Positions 25,933 to 35,309 of a DNA stretch of 64,000 nt are shown piece by piece. The DNA is from an uncultured Acidobacteriaceae bacterium. Lineage in GTDB: Bacteria; Acidobacteriota; Terriglobia; Terriglobales; Acidobacteriaceae. The stretch is taken from NCBI GenBank assembly GCA_937879855.1, contig CALFMO010000008.1, forward strand, positions 62,001 to 126,000. Direction: 5' to 3'. Position numbers and translations under genes: made by a program. Position 1 is the first letter of the stretch, and every line of letters begins with the position of its first letter. A model generated the notes under the pieces. The model was given only the letters and a program-made list of their open reading frames with translations. It had not been told where the DNA came from and ran no database searches.

Positions 25933-28900
25933 TCAGAAGGTGAGACTACCCTTGAACTGAATCAGTCGTGGCGAAGCATCGCCACCCAGGAACGATCCCA
26001 AAATGCTGGTTGGAGTGTTGACCGTGCTGATGATCGAGCCAAAGTTCGGATTGGAGACGCCGCCGACGGGTTGGTCGAAGTTGGGGTGGTTGAATAGGTT
26101 GAAGAATTGAGCTCCGACGCCGATCCGTGCCGCTTCCCAGTGCGGGACTTTGAAATTCTTCATGACGGTGAAATCAGTGTCGAAATATTTCGGTCCATAA
26201 AACTGATTGCGTCGTTCGATACCAAAGCCCGTGCTGGCCGGCGTGAACATCGCGTTGGTGAGACATGGGGTCTTGACCGCAGTGGAACCGCAGGACGACG
26301 GCGCGCCGCCAAGGTAGTTAGCGAACACGAACGCACCCACACCGCTGAGGTTTCCACCATAATTAAAGGCACTCAGGTTGCCTGTTTGATTTCCGTCCAC
26401 AACAGTGAATGGCAAACCGCTGCGCGCGAAGATGGTTCCGGAGAACACCCAACCCGACAGGGCAACTTTCGGTCCTTTCCAATACGGCGCATTCCAGACA
26501 TAGTTCAGGCTGAAGTAGTGTCGAGTGTCATAGTCCGCATTGCCGTAGTTGTAGCGGCGTAAATTGAAGGGATCTTGTGGTGAGAGGACGCTGATGTTAG
26601 TCAGCAGTGAGTAAGTGAGGAAGCCAGCATTGGAAACTTCATCCAGGGCGTGACTCCAAGTGTAATTGGCCTGCACTTGCAGGGAATTGAATTGATGTTT
26701 TGCGGTTACGCTCAGACCGTTATAGTTCGATACGGCCGGCGTGGATACTTCCGTGATGGTTCCGAAGCGAGGATCCGTTGGGGCAACAGGCAAGTCGCCA
26801 AAGGGCGTGGAGCTGTAGGCATTGAGGCCCGCGTTCTGGCTCGCCTCATGCACACCGTGATTGCCCACGTAATTGAGGGCGACGCTGCTTTTCGATCCCA
26901 GCGGTTGCTCGACCTGCAGATTCCACTCCTCGTATTGCGGAGCGATTATGCGGTGGGCAGCGTTGTAGAACGAGGGTGGCACAAACAGGGGATCCTGTGC
27001 CTGGATCTGACCCAGTGTCTCGCCTGCATGGAAGCCCGTCAAAAACGAGGCATTTGCTCGCGATGCTAGAAGTGCCTGGTTTCCGGACTGGCCGGGCGAC
27101 AAAGGGCCTGCCCCGGTGATGAACAGATTATTCAGCGGAGCATTGTTCAGCAGATAATCTGCTATCGTGGCAGGGAACATGTCGGTGAACAATCCGAAGC
27201 CGCCGCGAATCACCGGGCCCGCGGAACTGAACGGGGACCAGGCGAAGCCGACACGGGGCTGCCAACTAACATTGGTGTATGTACCCAGCGCCTGGTGCAG
27301 GCCGGTCTGGATTGCCTGGTCGTATGGAGTGTTGACGTTGTGCGATATGTTGAGAAAATCGGTACCCAAGCGCGCGAAGCAGTTGGTCTGACACACCGGG
27401 TTGGAGTTATGATCGCCGCGCAACGCCAGAGTGATCTTTAAGTTTGGACGAGCACTCCACTCGTCTTGTCCATAAAAACCCAAACCGTAGACTGCCACCG
27501 GCTGCGTGGCACGAACTGAGAAATTCTGCGCATAGCTGACTCCCTGTCCGTTGTAGAAGCTTGACAGGTCCTCTCCCTGGCTATACCCGATGGTGCCGAT
27601 GCCCGGCGAGTAGTCCGTCACATCGTTGCGGTGGAAGTTGAGTCCAACCTTCAGCGCATGATTGCCTTTCACTTTCGAGAAGTCATCGATAATCCCATAC
27701 TGAGTGACGTTGCGACCCTGCGGCCACAGATTCAGATCACGACCGAGAGAAGAAAAAGCGTTTCCACTGAAGCCCAGGCGAAAGGGAATCAATGCGGTTG
27801 CCGCAGAGAGGCTATTGGTTGTAAACACCGCGCTGTACCATGAACCTGAGACGATGAACTGGTTCACCGCAGTGCTTCCAAACGAGTGAGTTTCTTGAAG
27901 CTGCCCTTCGTACTGTGGCTGTTTACTGAGACCGTCGAAAACGGGACTGATCGGATCTGTATAGGTGGCCTGCAATCCGTGATCGGCGCGGAAGTGGATG
28001 AAGGCGCGGTCATTATTGCCGAAGTTCTGGTCGACACGGGCGGTCAGAAGCCACTCGTTGGTCTGATTGCCTGAGGTGGACTGGAACTGCAGAGCGCAAG
28101 GAATTGCTGCTGAACCTAATCCAGCGAAGGTGCCGCAACCATCACCCGTCGGCGTCGGGTTCGCGCCCGTGGTCGCGCCTGGGGGCAAGACATCTTTGGC
28201 GGTCTTCGCTCCCTGCGCGTTGTTCCATAACGAGAACAAAGTTTGGTAGAAGGGGATCGAGGCCGGTTGTGGCTGCAGGTGAATTAGAGTGGCGGCTTGA
28301 AACTGCGGGCTCGGAATGTTGACCTTTGTGCTGGTCGGAAGCAAAACCCGGACGCCTTCCGTGTTGACAAAAAAGAAGGTCTTGTCTTTGCGAATGGGTC
28401 CGCCAAACGACGCGGCCCACTGGTTAGCGTTATCAAACGGACGCGGCGTGCCAGTTTGATTGTTGAAGTAGTTGTTGGCATTCAGCGTTCGCCCGTTCCA
28501 CCAATAAAGCGCATTCCCGTGCCATCGGTCGGACCCGGATTTGGTGACGTAATTCACATTGGCTCCCGCCAAGCCGCCATACTGGCCGGAGTAACCGTTG
28601 TTGACGACGGTCGCTTGATCGATGTCATTTTGACCCAGAAGCAGGTTCGTCGCCCCACTGTTGTTAAGGTTCAGAAAGGGATCGTTCTCGTCCATACCGT
28701 CAACCGTAAACAGATTTGAGGTTGCCGGTAAGCCGAAAGTAGCGGAGTTGCCGTATCCACCTTGGGTATTCATTACCGCTCCGGGAGATGTCTGCACGAT
28801 ATAGCTCAGGTCATTGCCGGGGTTCGGAACCTCGGCAATCTGTTGCGCCGAAAACGAAGTGGTTAAGTCCGCGTTGTCGGTTTGGACAACATCTCCGCTC

Positions 28901-29271
28901 CCGGTTACCTCAACAGTTTGAGTCGCAGACGCAAGTTGCACTTGAATATTCAACGTAGTGGTTTGACCGACGGCGACAGAAGCAGCCTGTTGCGAAACCT
29001 TAAAATTCGAAGCAGAGACTGAGATGGCGTATGCTCCCGGGCTCAACAAAGAGAATCGGTACGCGCCTTGATCGTTCGTGGTGTGAGTCTGCGTAGCGCC
29101 CGTAGCGTTATTCTTCAGCGAGACCTGCGCGTTCGAGATTGCAGCCCCAGATGGGTCGGTGACGATTCCAGCAATGTCACCAGAAGTGAGAGACTGAGCA
29201 ACAGCTACTCTCGTCGAAAGCGCAACCAGCAAGCAGGTGAAAGCGCAGAGCAACAGATAACGGTTGGACAT
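25933..29271 (-). CDS. Oar-like TonB-dependent receptor with carboxypeptidase-type N-terminus
   Basis: This 1112-aa outer-membrane protein has a signal peptide (residues 1-25) and a CarboxypepD_reg domain (DIAGIVTDPSGAAISNAQVSL...). A plug domain region follows (VPNPGNDLSYIVQTSPGAV, DGMDENDPFLN), then a large beta-barrel ending in LIQFKGSLTF with the terminal aromatic residue. Expanded families of this type are a hallmark of Acidobacteria; they probably import oligosaccharides or other large nutrients. No SusD partner or substrate enzyme is adjacent. SD GGAGG lies 11 nt before the ATG, and a strong terminator closes the gene. Confidence 0.93.
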   Translation of the reverse strand: MSNRYLLLCAFTCLLVALSTRVAVAQSLTSGDIAGIVTDPSGAAISNAQVSLKNNATGATQTHTTNDQGAYRFSLLSPGAYAISVSASNFKVSQQAASVAVGQTTTLNIQVQLASATQTVEVTGSGDVVQTDNADLTTSFSAQQIAEVPNPGNDLSYIVQTSPGAVMNTQGGYGNSATFGLPATSNLFTVDGMDENDPFLNLNNSGATNLLLGQNDIDQATVVNNGYSGQYGGLAGANVNYVTKSGSDRWHGNALYWWNGRTLNANNYFNNQTGTPRPFDNANQWAASFGGPIRKDKTFFFVNTEGVRVLLPTSTKVNIPSPQFQAATLIHLQPQPASIPFYQTLFSLWNNAQGAKTAKDVLPPGATTGANPTPTGDGCGTFAGLGSAAIPCALQFQSTSGNQTNEWLLTARVDQNFGNNDRAFIHFRADHGLQATYTDPISPVFDGLSKQPQYEGQLQETHSFGSTAVNQFIVSGSWYSAVFTTNSLSAATALIPFRLGFSGNAFSSLGRDLNLWPQGRNVTQYGIIDDFSKVKGNHALKVGLNFHRNDVTDYSPGIGTIGYSQGEDLSSFYNGQGVSYAQNFSVRATQPVAVYGLGFYGQDEWSARPNLKITLALRGDHNSNPVCQTNCFARLGTDFLNISHNVNTPYDQAIQTGLHQALGTYTNVSWQPRVGFAWSPFSSAGPVIRGGFGLFTDMFPATIADYLLNNAPLNNLFITGAGPLSPGQSGNQALLASRANASFLTGFHAGETLGQIQAQDPLFVPPSFYNAAHRIIAPQYEEWNLQVEQPLGSKSSVALNYVGNHGVHEASQNAGLNAYSSTPFGDLPVAPTDPRFGTITEVSTPAVSNYNGLSVTAKHQFNSLQVQANYTWSHALDEVSNAGFLTYSLLTNISVLSPQDPFNLRRYNYGNADYDTRHYFSLNYVWNAPYWKGPKVALSGWVFSGTIFARSGLPFTVVDGNQTGNLSAFNYGGNLSGVGAFVFANYLGGAPSSCGSTAVKTPCLTNAMFTPASTGFGIERRNQFYGPKYFDTDFTVMKNFKVPHWEAARIGVGAQFFNLFNHPNFDQPVGGVSNPNFGSIISTVNTPTSILGSFLGGDASPRLIQFKGSLTF

Positions 29272-29697
29272 AAGCGGCGAAACCTCCCAAGCGAATGTGG
29301 TTGTCGAACATCACCTCTCCATCGCTACAGGTGACTTGCACACGCCCTGGGCAGGTCTAGAAGATTGTGTTCGATACGAGCCGTGCTGGAGCAATTGCAT
29401 TTCCACAGTAAAGGCCGCAATGAACAGCGCGCTCACTTCTATGTTTCGATTAAGTTACGTTCAGGAGTTTCCGGCTAGCAGAGAACACTGATGCGAATGC
29501 GTGTCCGCTGACTGACGCCTTGACGATGGATTGACTCGCCGTTGGAAGTGCCGCCATAGCTTGACAATTCGACGAATGATCGCGAACCTGCAACAACTGA
29601 ATTCGCGACCCGCGATAAGATGTCGGACTGGTTGGCTGTTGCTGTCTCACACAGCAAACCGCATGCGGCAACCCGAATTATTAAGCCAGATTGTTTT
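29272..29697. other. Intergenic region, weak sigma54-like site
   Basis: About 425 bp without a convincing gene. On the minus strand GTGGAAA-N5-TTGCT (29390-29406) matches the -24/-12 consensus at 9 of 12 positions, about 120 bp before the TonB receptor gene. This match is too weak to call. Confidence 0.4.
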
Positions 29698-30573
29698 TCA
29701 GCGAGATCCGATCAATTCGGTAACCTCGGACAGTTCCTCGAATTCTTCTTCCGTTAAGCGCAGTGAAGCCGCCGCAACGTTCTGCTCCAGATGTTCGATC
29801 GAGGACGTTCCTGGGATTGGCAACATGATCGGAGATCGCCGCAACAGCCAGGCCAAGGCTATCTGTGTGGGGTTCGCATTGTGCGCTTTTGCCGTGCGGT
29901 TCAGAACTTCTCCCGCAACTCTGCCGGCTCCAAGGGGGAACCAGGGAATGAAAGCGATCCGGTTTCGCTGGCAATATTCCACCACGTAGTCCCATTCACG
30001 GTCCGCAAAGCTATAGCGATTCTGCACGGAGACAATCGGAACAATTTTGCGAGCGCGCTCGATGTGCTCCTGCGTGACGTTGGATAACGCGACCAAACGA
30101 ATCTTGCCCTCGTGGCGGAGCTCAGCCAGGGTTTCAACCGAAACGTCGAAAGACACTACCGGGTCGGGGATATGGAGTTGGTAAACATCGATGCGATCCA
30201 ATCGCAGTCTCTTGAGGCTGCCCTCGACTGCTTTCCGGAGGTGAGAGGGAGTTGCATCGTGCGTCCACTGATTCGGGCCGGGCCGATTCCACCCGCCTTT
30301 GGTGGCAATCACTAAACCGCTCGGGTACGGAAACAACGCCTCGGCAATCAGTTCCTCGCTTACATAAGGTCCGTATGAATCTGCAGTGTCGATGAAATTG
30401 ACGTCGAGTTCGACGGCGCGTCGGAGAACCGCGAGCGCCCCCTTGCGATCTTTTGGAGGCCCCCAGATACCTTCGCCAGTAAGGCGCATTGCTCCGTAAC
30501 CGAGACGGTTGACAGAAAGTTCTCCGCCGAGTGACACCTGGCCAGCCGCGCTTGCAGAAATGTTCTTATTCAC
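29698..30573 (-). CDS. Aldo/keto reductase
   Basis: This 291-aa NADPH-dependent TIM-barrel reductase has a complete tetrad: Asp62 and Tyr67 (FIDTADSYG), Lys92 (ATKGGW) and His134 (YQLHIPDP). Cofactor-binding segments SNVTQEH and IPGTSSIEHLEQN are present. It resembles the cytoplasmic pyridoxal-reductase/YajO-like group. The start is a GTG with GAGGTG upstream. It follows the cytochrome c gene by 34 bp on the same strand and is probably expressed from the same sigma54-type promoter. Confidence 0.92.
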   Translation of the reverse strand: MNKNISASAAGQVSLGGELSVNRLGYGAMRLTGEGIWGPPKDRKGALAVLRRAVELDVNFIDTADSYGPYVSEELIAEALFPYPSGLVIATKGGWNRPGPNQWTHDATPSHLRKAVEGSLKRLRLDRIDVYQLHIPDPVVSFDVSVETLAELRHEGKIRLVALSNVTQEHIERARKIVPIVSVQNRYSFADREWDYVVEYCQRNRIAFIPWFPLGAGRVAGEVLNRTAKAHNANPTQIALAWLLRRSPIMLPIPGTSSIEHLEQNVAAASLRLTEEEFEELSEVTELIGSR

Positions 30574-30607
30574 AATTCACCTCGATACCTCCGTTGAAGC
30601 GGAGTCA

Positions 30608-31039
30608 CTATTTGGATGCCGAACCGCTTTCTTGTGCACCATGAGAAGTTTTGAGCGACTTCAGATAGGTGACAAGCTGCCATCGTTGCCGCTCCGGCAG
30701 CGTGCTCCAGGATGGCATTCCCTTGTCAGGAGCTCCTGTCGTGATAAACCAGAAGATCTCTCCGTCAGACGCGGATTGCGTGGACCCGTGCACTAGGGCA
30801 GGCATCGCTCCATTCCCTTGCCCATGAGTGCCGTGACAAGAGCTACAGTTCGTTGCGTACAGCCTTGACCCCGCTGCGGCGGCCGTCTGCTGTCCTGCAT
30901 AGGGATTCTTCATGTGGACACTGGACACTGGCGCATCATGAAACTGCGCGTCTTGCGCATGCAAAAACACCGCTAAAACAATCCACAAAATTGCAAATAT
31001 TATTGCTGTAGGAAATGATGAGCGTCTAGTGTTTTTCAA
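30608..31039 (-). CDS. Exported monoheme cytochrome c
   Basis: The start is the TTG at 31039 (LKNTRRSSFPTAI), which follows AAGGAG by 6 nt; the frame extends further without support. The 143-aa product has a signal anchor (AIIFAILWIVLAVFLHAQ), heme motif NCSSCHGTHGQG and distal Met in DKGMPSWSTL. The C-terminal RWQLVTYLKSL helix is typical of class I cytochromes paired with dehydrogenases. It is divergent from the molybdopterin hydroxylase genes, whose natural electron acceptors are cytochromes, so it may be their partner. Confidence 0.9.
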   Translation of the reverse strand: MKNTRRSSFPTAIIFAILWIVLAVFLHAQDAQFHDAPVSSVHMKNPYAGQQTAAAAGSRLYATNCSSCHGTHGQGNGAMPALVHGSTQSASDGEIFWFITTGAPDKGMPSWSTLPERQRWQLVTYLKSLKTSHGAQESGSASK

Positions 31040-31122
31040 AGTTATCTCCTTCGGCTGTTGCTCGCCCTTGACGATTCCATCGAATATGCAAAGGTTAGGC
31101 GAGCGTCCGCCACTCTGGGAGA

Positions 31123-31139
31123 AGCAACTCGCTTGCCAA
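31123..31139 (-). promoter_or_regulatory. Predicted sigma54 promoter of the cytochrome c / reductase unit
   Basis: On the minus strand TTGGCAA-N5-TTGCT matches at 11 of 12 positions with exact spacing. Transcription would start near 31112, about 73 nt before the TTG start of the cytochrome. Confidence 0.7.
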
Positions 31140-31303
31140 CTTACAAGTCCGTCTTCGTGCAACATGGAAGCTGACTCGTGCAGACTCAGTGACCGCGATT
31201 GAACACCCGCGTCGATATGCGGACATGGGGTTCAAATCCTGGCTTGCTCTTGTGAGAAACCCGAATAAATTCTGGACTTTGTCTCCAGTAGATGCAGGGC
31301 TGC

Positions 31304-31320
31304 GTGGCACGCGGAATGCT
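31304..31320 (+). promoter_or_regulatory. Predicted sigma54 promoter of the Mo-hydroxylase operon
   Basis: GTGGCAC-N5-ATGCT matches at 10 of 12 positions with GG-N10-GC spacing. Transcription would start near 31331, immediately before the GAAGGAA ribosome-binding site and 18 nt before the ATG at 31349. Confidence 0.6.
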
Positions 31321-31348
31321 GTCTAACGAGAGGGAAGGAACGCAAACG

Positions 31349-31801
31349 ATGAAGCTCAAAGTGAATGGGATAGATCACGCCTTCGACGGCGATCCCGACA
31401 TGCCACTCCTGTGGTACCTACGTGACATTTTGGGACAGACGGGAACAAAGTTTGGTTGCGGCATCGCCTTGTGCGGCGCCTGCACCGTTCATAAAAACGG
31501 CGAAGCCATACGGTCGTGTGTTACGCCGATGAGCGCGGTGGCGGATAGTAACATTCGCACGATTGAGGACCTTGGAGCAAACGGCCTTCATCCCGTGCAA
31601 GAAGCGTGGATGGAGGTGAACGTTCCGCAATGCGGCTATTGTCAGTCCGGACAGATCATGCAGGCAGTTTCGCTTTTGAAAAATAATCCGCATCCCTCTG
31701 ATCAGGAAATTGATGACGCGATGGCCGGAAATATCTGTCGCTGCGGCACCTACCAACGAATTCGCCAGGCGATCAAGCTGGCGGCGGGGAAAAACGCATG
31801 A
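31349..31801 (+). CDS. 2Fe-2S subunit of molybdenum hydroxylase (IorA type)
   Basis: The ATG at 31349 (MKLKVNGIDHAFDGD) follows GGGAAGGAA; the frame opens earlier at 31292. The 150-aa product has the plant-type [2Fe-2S] motif GCGIALCGACTVHKNG and the second cluster motif CGYCQSGQIM...GNICRCGTYQRIR. It carries electrons from the molybdopterin subunit, whose ATG overlaps its stop (ATGA), to an external acceptor. Confidence 0.96.
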   Translation: MKLKVNGIDHAFDGDPDMPLLWYLRDILGQTGTKFGCGIALCGACTVHKNGEAIRSCVTPMSAVADSNIRTIEDLGANGLHPVQEAWMEVNVPQCGYCQSGQIMQAVSLLKNNPHPSDQEIDDAMAGNICRCGTYQRIRQAIKLAAGKNA

Positions 31802-34062
31802 GTCCAATGGAAAATGTAAGCCGGCGACGGTTTCTCCAAGGAATTTTCGGGGCAGGAGCGCTTGTCCTTGCTGCTCGATACGTTCCGCCGATGCTCAGGC
31901 ATGGTCACTCCACAGACGGTCAAACCGATGCGGACCGCGCAACCTTTCATCCCAATCTTTTTGTAGGAATTCAGCAGGATGGAACCGTCTACATCGTGGC
32001 TCACCGCTCGGAAATGGGAACGACCATTCGCACATCTTTGCCATTAGTGCTTGCCGATGAGCTTGACGCCGATTGGAAGCGGGTGAAAATCGATCAGGCG
32101 ATTGGCGATAAGCGATACGGAGATCAAAACACCGACGGGTCGCATTCCATCAGGAGCTTCTTTGACACACTGCGCCAGTGCGGCGCCGCAGCGCGCTTGA
32201 TGTTGATCCAGGCGGCGGCAGAGCAGTGGAGCGTAACCGTCTCTGAGTGTTCCACGGAAATGCATACCGTAGTTCACAAGGCAACGGGCCGGCGCTTGGG
32301 GTACGGAGAACTGGCGTCTGCAGCGGCGCGCCTTCCCGTGCCAAAGACTGAACAACTCAAGCTGAAAGAACCCTCGGATTGGCGCTACATCGGGAAGGGA
32401 ATGACCAGCGTTGACCTGGAAGATCTCTGCACGGGCAGGGCGATGTATGGAATGGATGCGCGCTTGGATGGCATGGTCTATGCGTCGATCGAACATCCTC
32501 CAGTGTTTGGTGGAAAAATAAAAAGTCTCGACGATCAGGAAGCGCTGAAGGTTGCAGGAGTACGCCAGACTGTTCAGATTGATCCGTTCAAGCCGCCTTG
32601 TGCATTTCAGCCGCTGGGCGGCGTTGCTGTGATTGCCGACAATACCTGGGCTGCATTCCAGGGGCGCAAGAAACTGAAGATCACCTGGGACAACGGGGCC
32701 AACGAATCCTACGACTCCGTCGAATACAAAAAAGAGCTCAGGGAAACGGCGCACAAGCCAGGGAAACTCATCCGCAGCGTAGGCGACTCTAATAAAGAAT
32801 TCCCCACGGGCAAGAATGTGGTTCAGGCCGACTATTACGTTCCACTTCTGGCCCACACCCCGATGGAGCCGATGGTCGCGCTGGCGGAATTCAAAGACGG
32901 AAGACTGACGGCCTGGGCGCCCACCCAAAATCCGCAGGGGGCGCAGGCGATAATAGCCTCGGAAGTCGGCATTCCAGTCGAAGACGTGGTTTGTCATGTC
33001 ACACTGTTAGGCGGCGGATTTGGAAGAAAATCGAAGCCCGATTACATTGCCGAGGCCGCGGTCTTATCGAAGAAGCTGGAGCGCCCAGTAAAAGTTGTCT
33101 GGACCCGCGAAGACGACGTGAAGTTTGACTACTACAACGCGGTAGCTGCGATGTACATGAAGGCTGCTGTCGATGAGAAGGGAAAGCCCACGGCGTGGCT
33201 ACAGAGGTCGGTGTTTCCGCCAATCACTTCGATCTTCGACGTGAACGCCGTTTATGGAGACCCCCCGCATTTGGCTCAGGGTTGGACCGACCTTCCTTAC
33301 GATTTGCCCAACATCCGCATTGAGAACGGCCCCGCGCAAGCTCATGTCAGGATCGGTTGGTTGCGCTCCGTAGCGAACATCTATCATGCATTCGCGATCC
33401 AGTGTTTTACAGATGAACTGGCCCACCGCGCCAACCGCGATCCCGTGGAGTATATGCTCGACCTGATCGGACCGGCCCGCACTTTGGACTTCACCAACGT
33501 GGAATATCCGAACTACGGCGCGGATTACAAAACCTATCCGTGGGAAACAGGCCGGCTGCGGAATGTCATCGAAATGGTCGCCGAAAAATCCGGATGGGCT
33601 AGAAAAAAGAGTTCTAAGGGCCACGGGTTTGGATTTGCGGCACATCGCAGTTTCTTGACGTATGTGGCGACGGTCGTGGAAGTGGAGGTGAGTAATGACG
33701 GCGAGATACGCATTCCCCGGGTCGACACAGCGGTGGATGCCGGGCTCGTGGTAAATCCGGACGCCACGCGCGCACAATTCGAAGGAGCGGCGGTCTTCGG
33801 CACGAGCATTGTGCGCAGCGGAGAGATCACCGCCAAGAACGGTGTAATCCAGCAATCCAATTTCAATGACTATCCCGCGGCTCGAATCAATGAAGTCCCG
33901 GATCAAACGAACGTCTACATTACGGAGAGCTCTGCGCCGCCGGCTGGAGTCGGAGAGCCTGGGGTCCCACCATTTGTTGCCGCGTTTTGTAATGCGATTT
34001 TCGCCGCCACGGGCAAGCGCCTCCGCGACTTGCCGCTTTCGAGCAGCAATCTGTTCGGATAA
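31798..34062 (+). CDS. Molybdopterin-binding aldehyde/isoquinoline oxidoreductase (IorB type)
   Basis: This 754-aa periplasmic large subunit of the xanthine dehydrogenase family has a Tat signal (SRRRFLQGIFGAGALVLAA). The cofactor motifs are GGGFGRKSKPDY and LLAHTPMEPMVALAEF, and the catalytic Glu region GVGEPGVPPFVAAF is near the C-terminus. This single-chain, Tat-exported form with a separate 2Fe-2S subunit is the isoquinoline 1-oxidoreductase/aldehyde dehydrogenase group, which donates electrons to cytochrome c. The true substrate cannot be told. A divergent cytochrome c gene and a Tat-exported aldo/keto reductase flank it. Confidence 0.93.
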   Translation: MSPMENVSRRRFLQGIFGAGALVLAARYVPPMLRHGHSTDGQTDADRATFHPNLFVGIQQDGTVYIVAHRSEMGTTIRTSLPLVLADELDADWKRVKIDQAIGDKRYGDQNTDGSHSIRSFFDTLRQCGAAARLMLIQAAAEQWSVTVSECSTEMHTVVHKATGRRLGYGELASAAARLPVPKTEQLKLKEPSDWRYIGKGMTSVDLEDLCTGRAMYGMDARLDGMVYASIEHPPVFGGKIKSLDDQEALKVAGVRQTVQIDPFKPPCAFQPLGGVAVIADNTWAAFQGRKKLKITWDNGANESYDSVEYKKELRETAHKPGKLIRSVGDSNKEFPTGKNVVQADYYVPLLAHTPMEPMVALAEFKDGRLTAWAPTQNPQGAQAIIASEVGIPVEDVVCHVTLLGGGFGRKSKPDYIAEAAVLSKKLERPVKVVWTREDDVKFDYYNAVAAMYMKAAVDEKGKPTAWLQRSVFPPITSIFDVNAVYGDPPHLAQGWTDLPYDLPNIRIENGPAQAHVRIGWLRSVANIYHAFAIQCFTDELAHRANRDPVEYMLDLIGPARTLDFTNVEYPNYGADYKTYPWETGRLRNVIEMVAEKSGWARKKSSKGHGFGFAAHRSFLTYVATVVEVEVSNDGEIRIPRVDTAVDAGLVVNPDATRAQFEGAAVFGTSIVRSGEITAKNGVIQQSNFNDYPAARINEVPDQTNVYITESSAPPAGVGEPGVPPFVAAFCNAIFAATGKRLRDLPLSSSNLFG

Positions 34063-34095
34063 TATTGCCTCGTACAAATTCACAGGAGGTTTTCT

Positions 34096-35172
34096 ATGTC
34101 TCTCAATGACAACGACTCCACTGAATCCCGCTCCAATCGTTCCGATGAGTCGTCGTTGCGCGACAGCGATCCGAGTTCCGGCCTGAGTAGGAGAGAGTTT
34201 GTTGGCATGGCTGCAGCTTCGCTGCTGATGGCAGGAACGCTAAGCGGGTCCGCCGAAACCGATCGCAAGAATGGAATTCCGTTTAGAACGCTGGGCCGGA
34301 CTGGTGAACGGGTCTCGGTGATCGGACTCGGCGGTTATCACTTAGGCAAGCAGAGCGATCCAGCCGAGAGCATTCGCATTATTCGCACGGGACTCGATGA
34401 AGGAATCAATTTCCTCGATAACTGCTGGGACTACAACGGCGGAGAGAGCGAAATTCGAATGGGCAAGGCCCTGCGTGACGGCTATCGTCAGAAAGCATTC
34501 TTGATGACCAAGATCGATGGTCGAACCAAGACCGCTGCAACCTCTCAGCTCAATGAATCGCTGCAGAGGTTGCAGACCGATCGAATTGACTTACTCCAAT
34601 TTCACGAAGTGATCCGCGATTCTGATCCGGACCGCGTCTTTGCCGCAGGCGGTGGGATGGAGGCAGTTCTAGAAGCCCAGAAGGCGGGCAAGGTTCGTTT
34701 TATCGGATTCACTGGGCATAAGAGTCCAGACATTCACTTGAAAATGCTCGCCACGGCTTCACAGCACGGGTTCAAGTTCGATGCCGTTCAGATGCCTCTT
34801 AACGTAATGGACGCCCACTTCAACAGTTTCGAAAAGAAAGTCCTGCCGGTTTTGACTGAGAACGGCATTGGAGTTCTCGGCATGAAACCGATGGGCGATC
34901 ACCACATCCTTCAGAGCAAGACTGCCACCCCGATCGAGTGTCTCCATTACTCGATGAATCTCCCGACCAGTGTCGTCATCACCGGTTGCGATTCAATACA
35001 GATCCTTCAACAAGCTCTCCAGGCGGCCCGCAGCTTTCAGGCGATGGATTCTTCTCAGGTTGCAACTCTTCTGGCAAAAACTTCGAAGGCCGCGGAGTCA
35101 GGCCAGTTCGAACTTTACAAGACGAGTCACCAGTTTGACGGCACGTACGCCAACCCGCAGTGGCTCGGCTAA
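34096..35172 (+). CDS. Tat-exported aldo/keto reductase
   Basis: This 358-aa protein has a Tat signal (LSRREFVGMAAASLLMAGTL, after a 30-aa Ser/Asp-rich lead). An aldo/keto reductase barrel follows with the tetrad residues in FLDNCWDYNGG, LMTKIDGR and LLQFHEV. The C-terminus lacks part of the usual cofactor loop and ends VITGCDSIQILQQALQAA. Tat-exported AKRs of this type are common in Acidobacteria; a periplasmic AKR would need cofactor loaded before export. AGGAGG precedes the ATG by 8 nt. It is the last gene of the Mo-hydroxylase operon. Confidence 0.92.
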   Translation: MSLNDNDSTESRSNRSDESSLRDSDPSSGLSRREFVGMAAASLLMAGTLSGSAETDRKNGIPFRTLGRTGERVSVIGLGGYHLGKQSDPAESIRIIRTGLDEGINFLDNCWDYNGGESEIRMGKALRDGYRQKAFLMTKIDGRTKTAATSQLNESLQRLQTDRIDLLQFHEVIRDSDPDRVFAAGGGMEAVLEAQKAGKVRFIGFTGHKSPDIHLKMLATASQHGFKFDAVQMPLNVMDAHFNSFEKKVLPVLTENGIGVLGMKPMGDHHILQSKTATPIECLHYSMNLPTSVVITGCDSIQILQQALQAARSFQAMDSSQVATLLAKTSKAAESGQFELYKTSHQFDGTYANPQWLG

Positions 35173-35202
35173 AGAGCACGATCTCAGCGGTTGTGAGGAT
35201 GT

Positions 35203-35231
35203 GGCGCCTTTGTTCGGCGCCCCTGTTTTTC
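35203..35231 (+). terminator. Rho-independent terminator
   Basis: GGCGCC-N7-GGCGCC followed by CCTGTTTTT, 30 bp after the aldo/keto reductase stop. Confidence 0.75.
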
Positions 35232-35309
35232 TCCGCGACAGTGCAAGTCGTTGAACGGCTGGGCGGAATTATCAGGCACAATCCTTGTTAAAACTGAAAG
35301 CCGCGCGTG

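Noticed and set aside
31226..31248. GGTTCAAATCC, a tRNA T-loop-like string
   Set aside because: The flanking bases do not form a T stem, and no D arm, anticodon arm or acceptor stem can be built around it.
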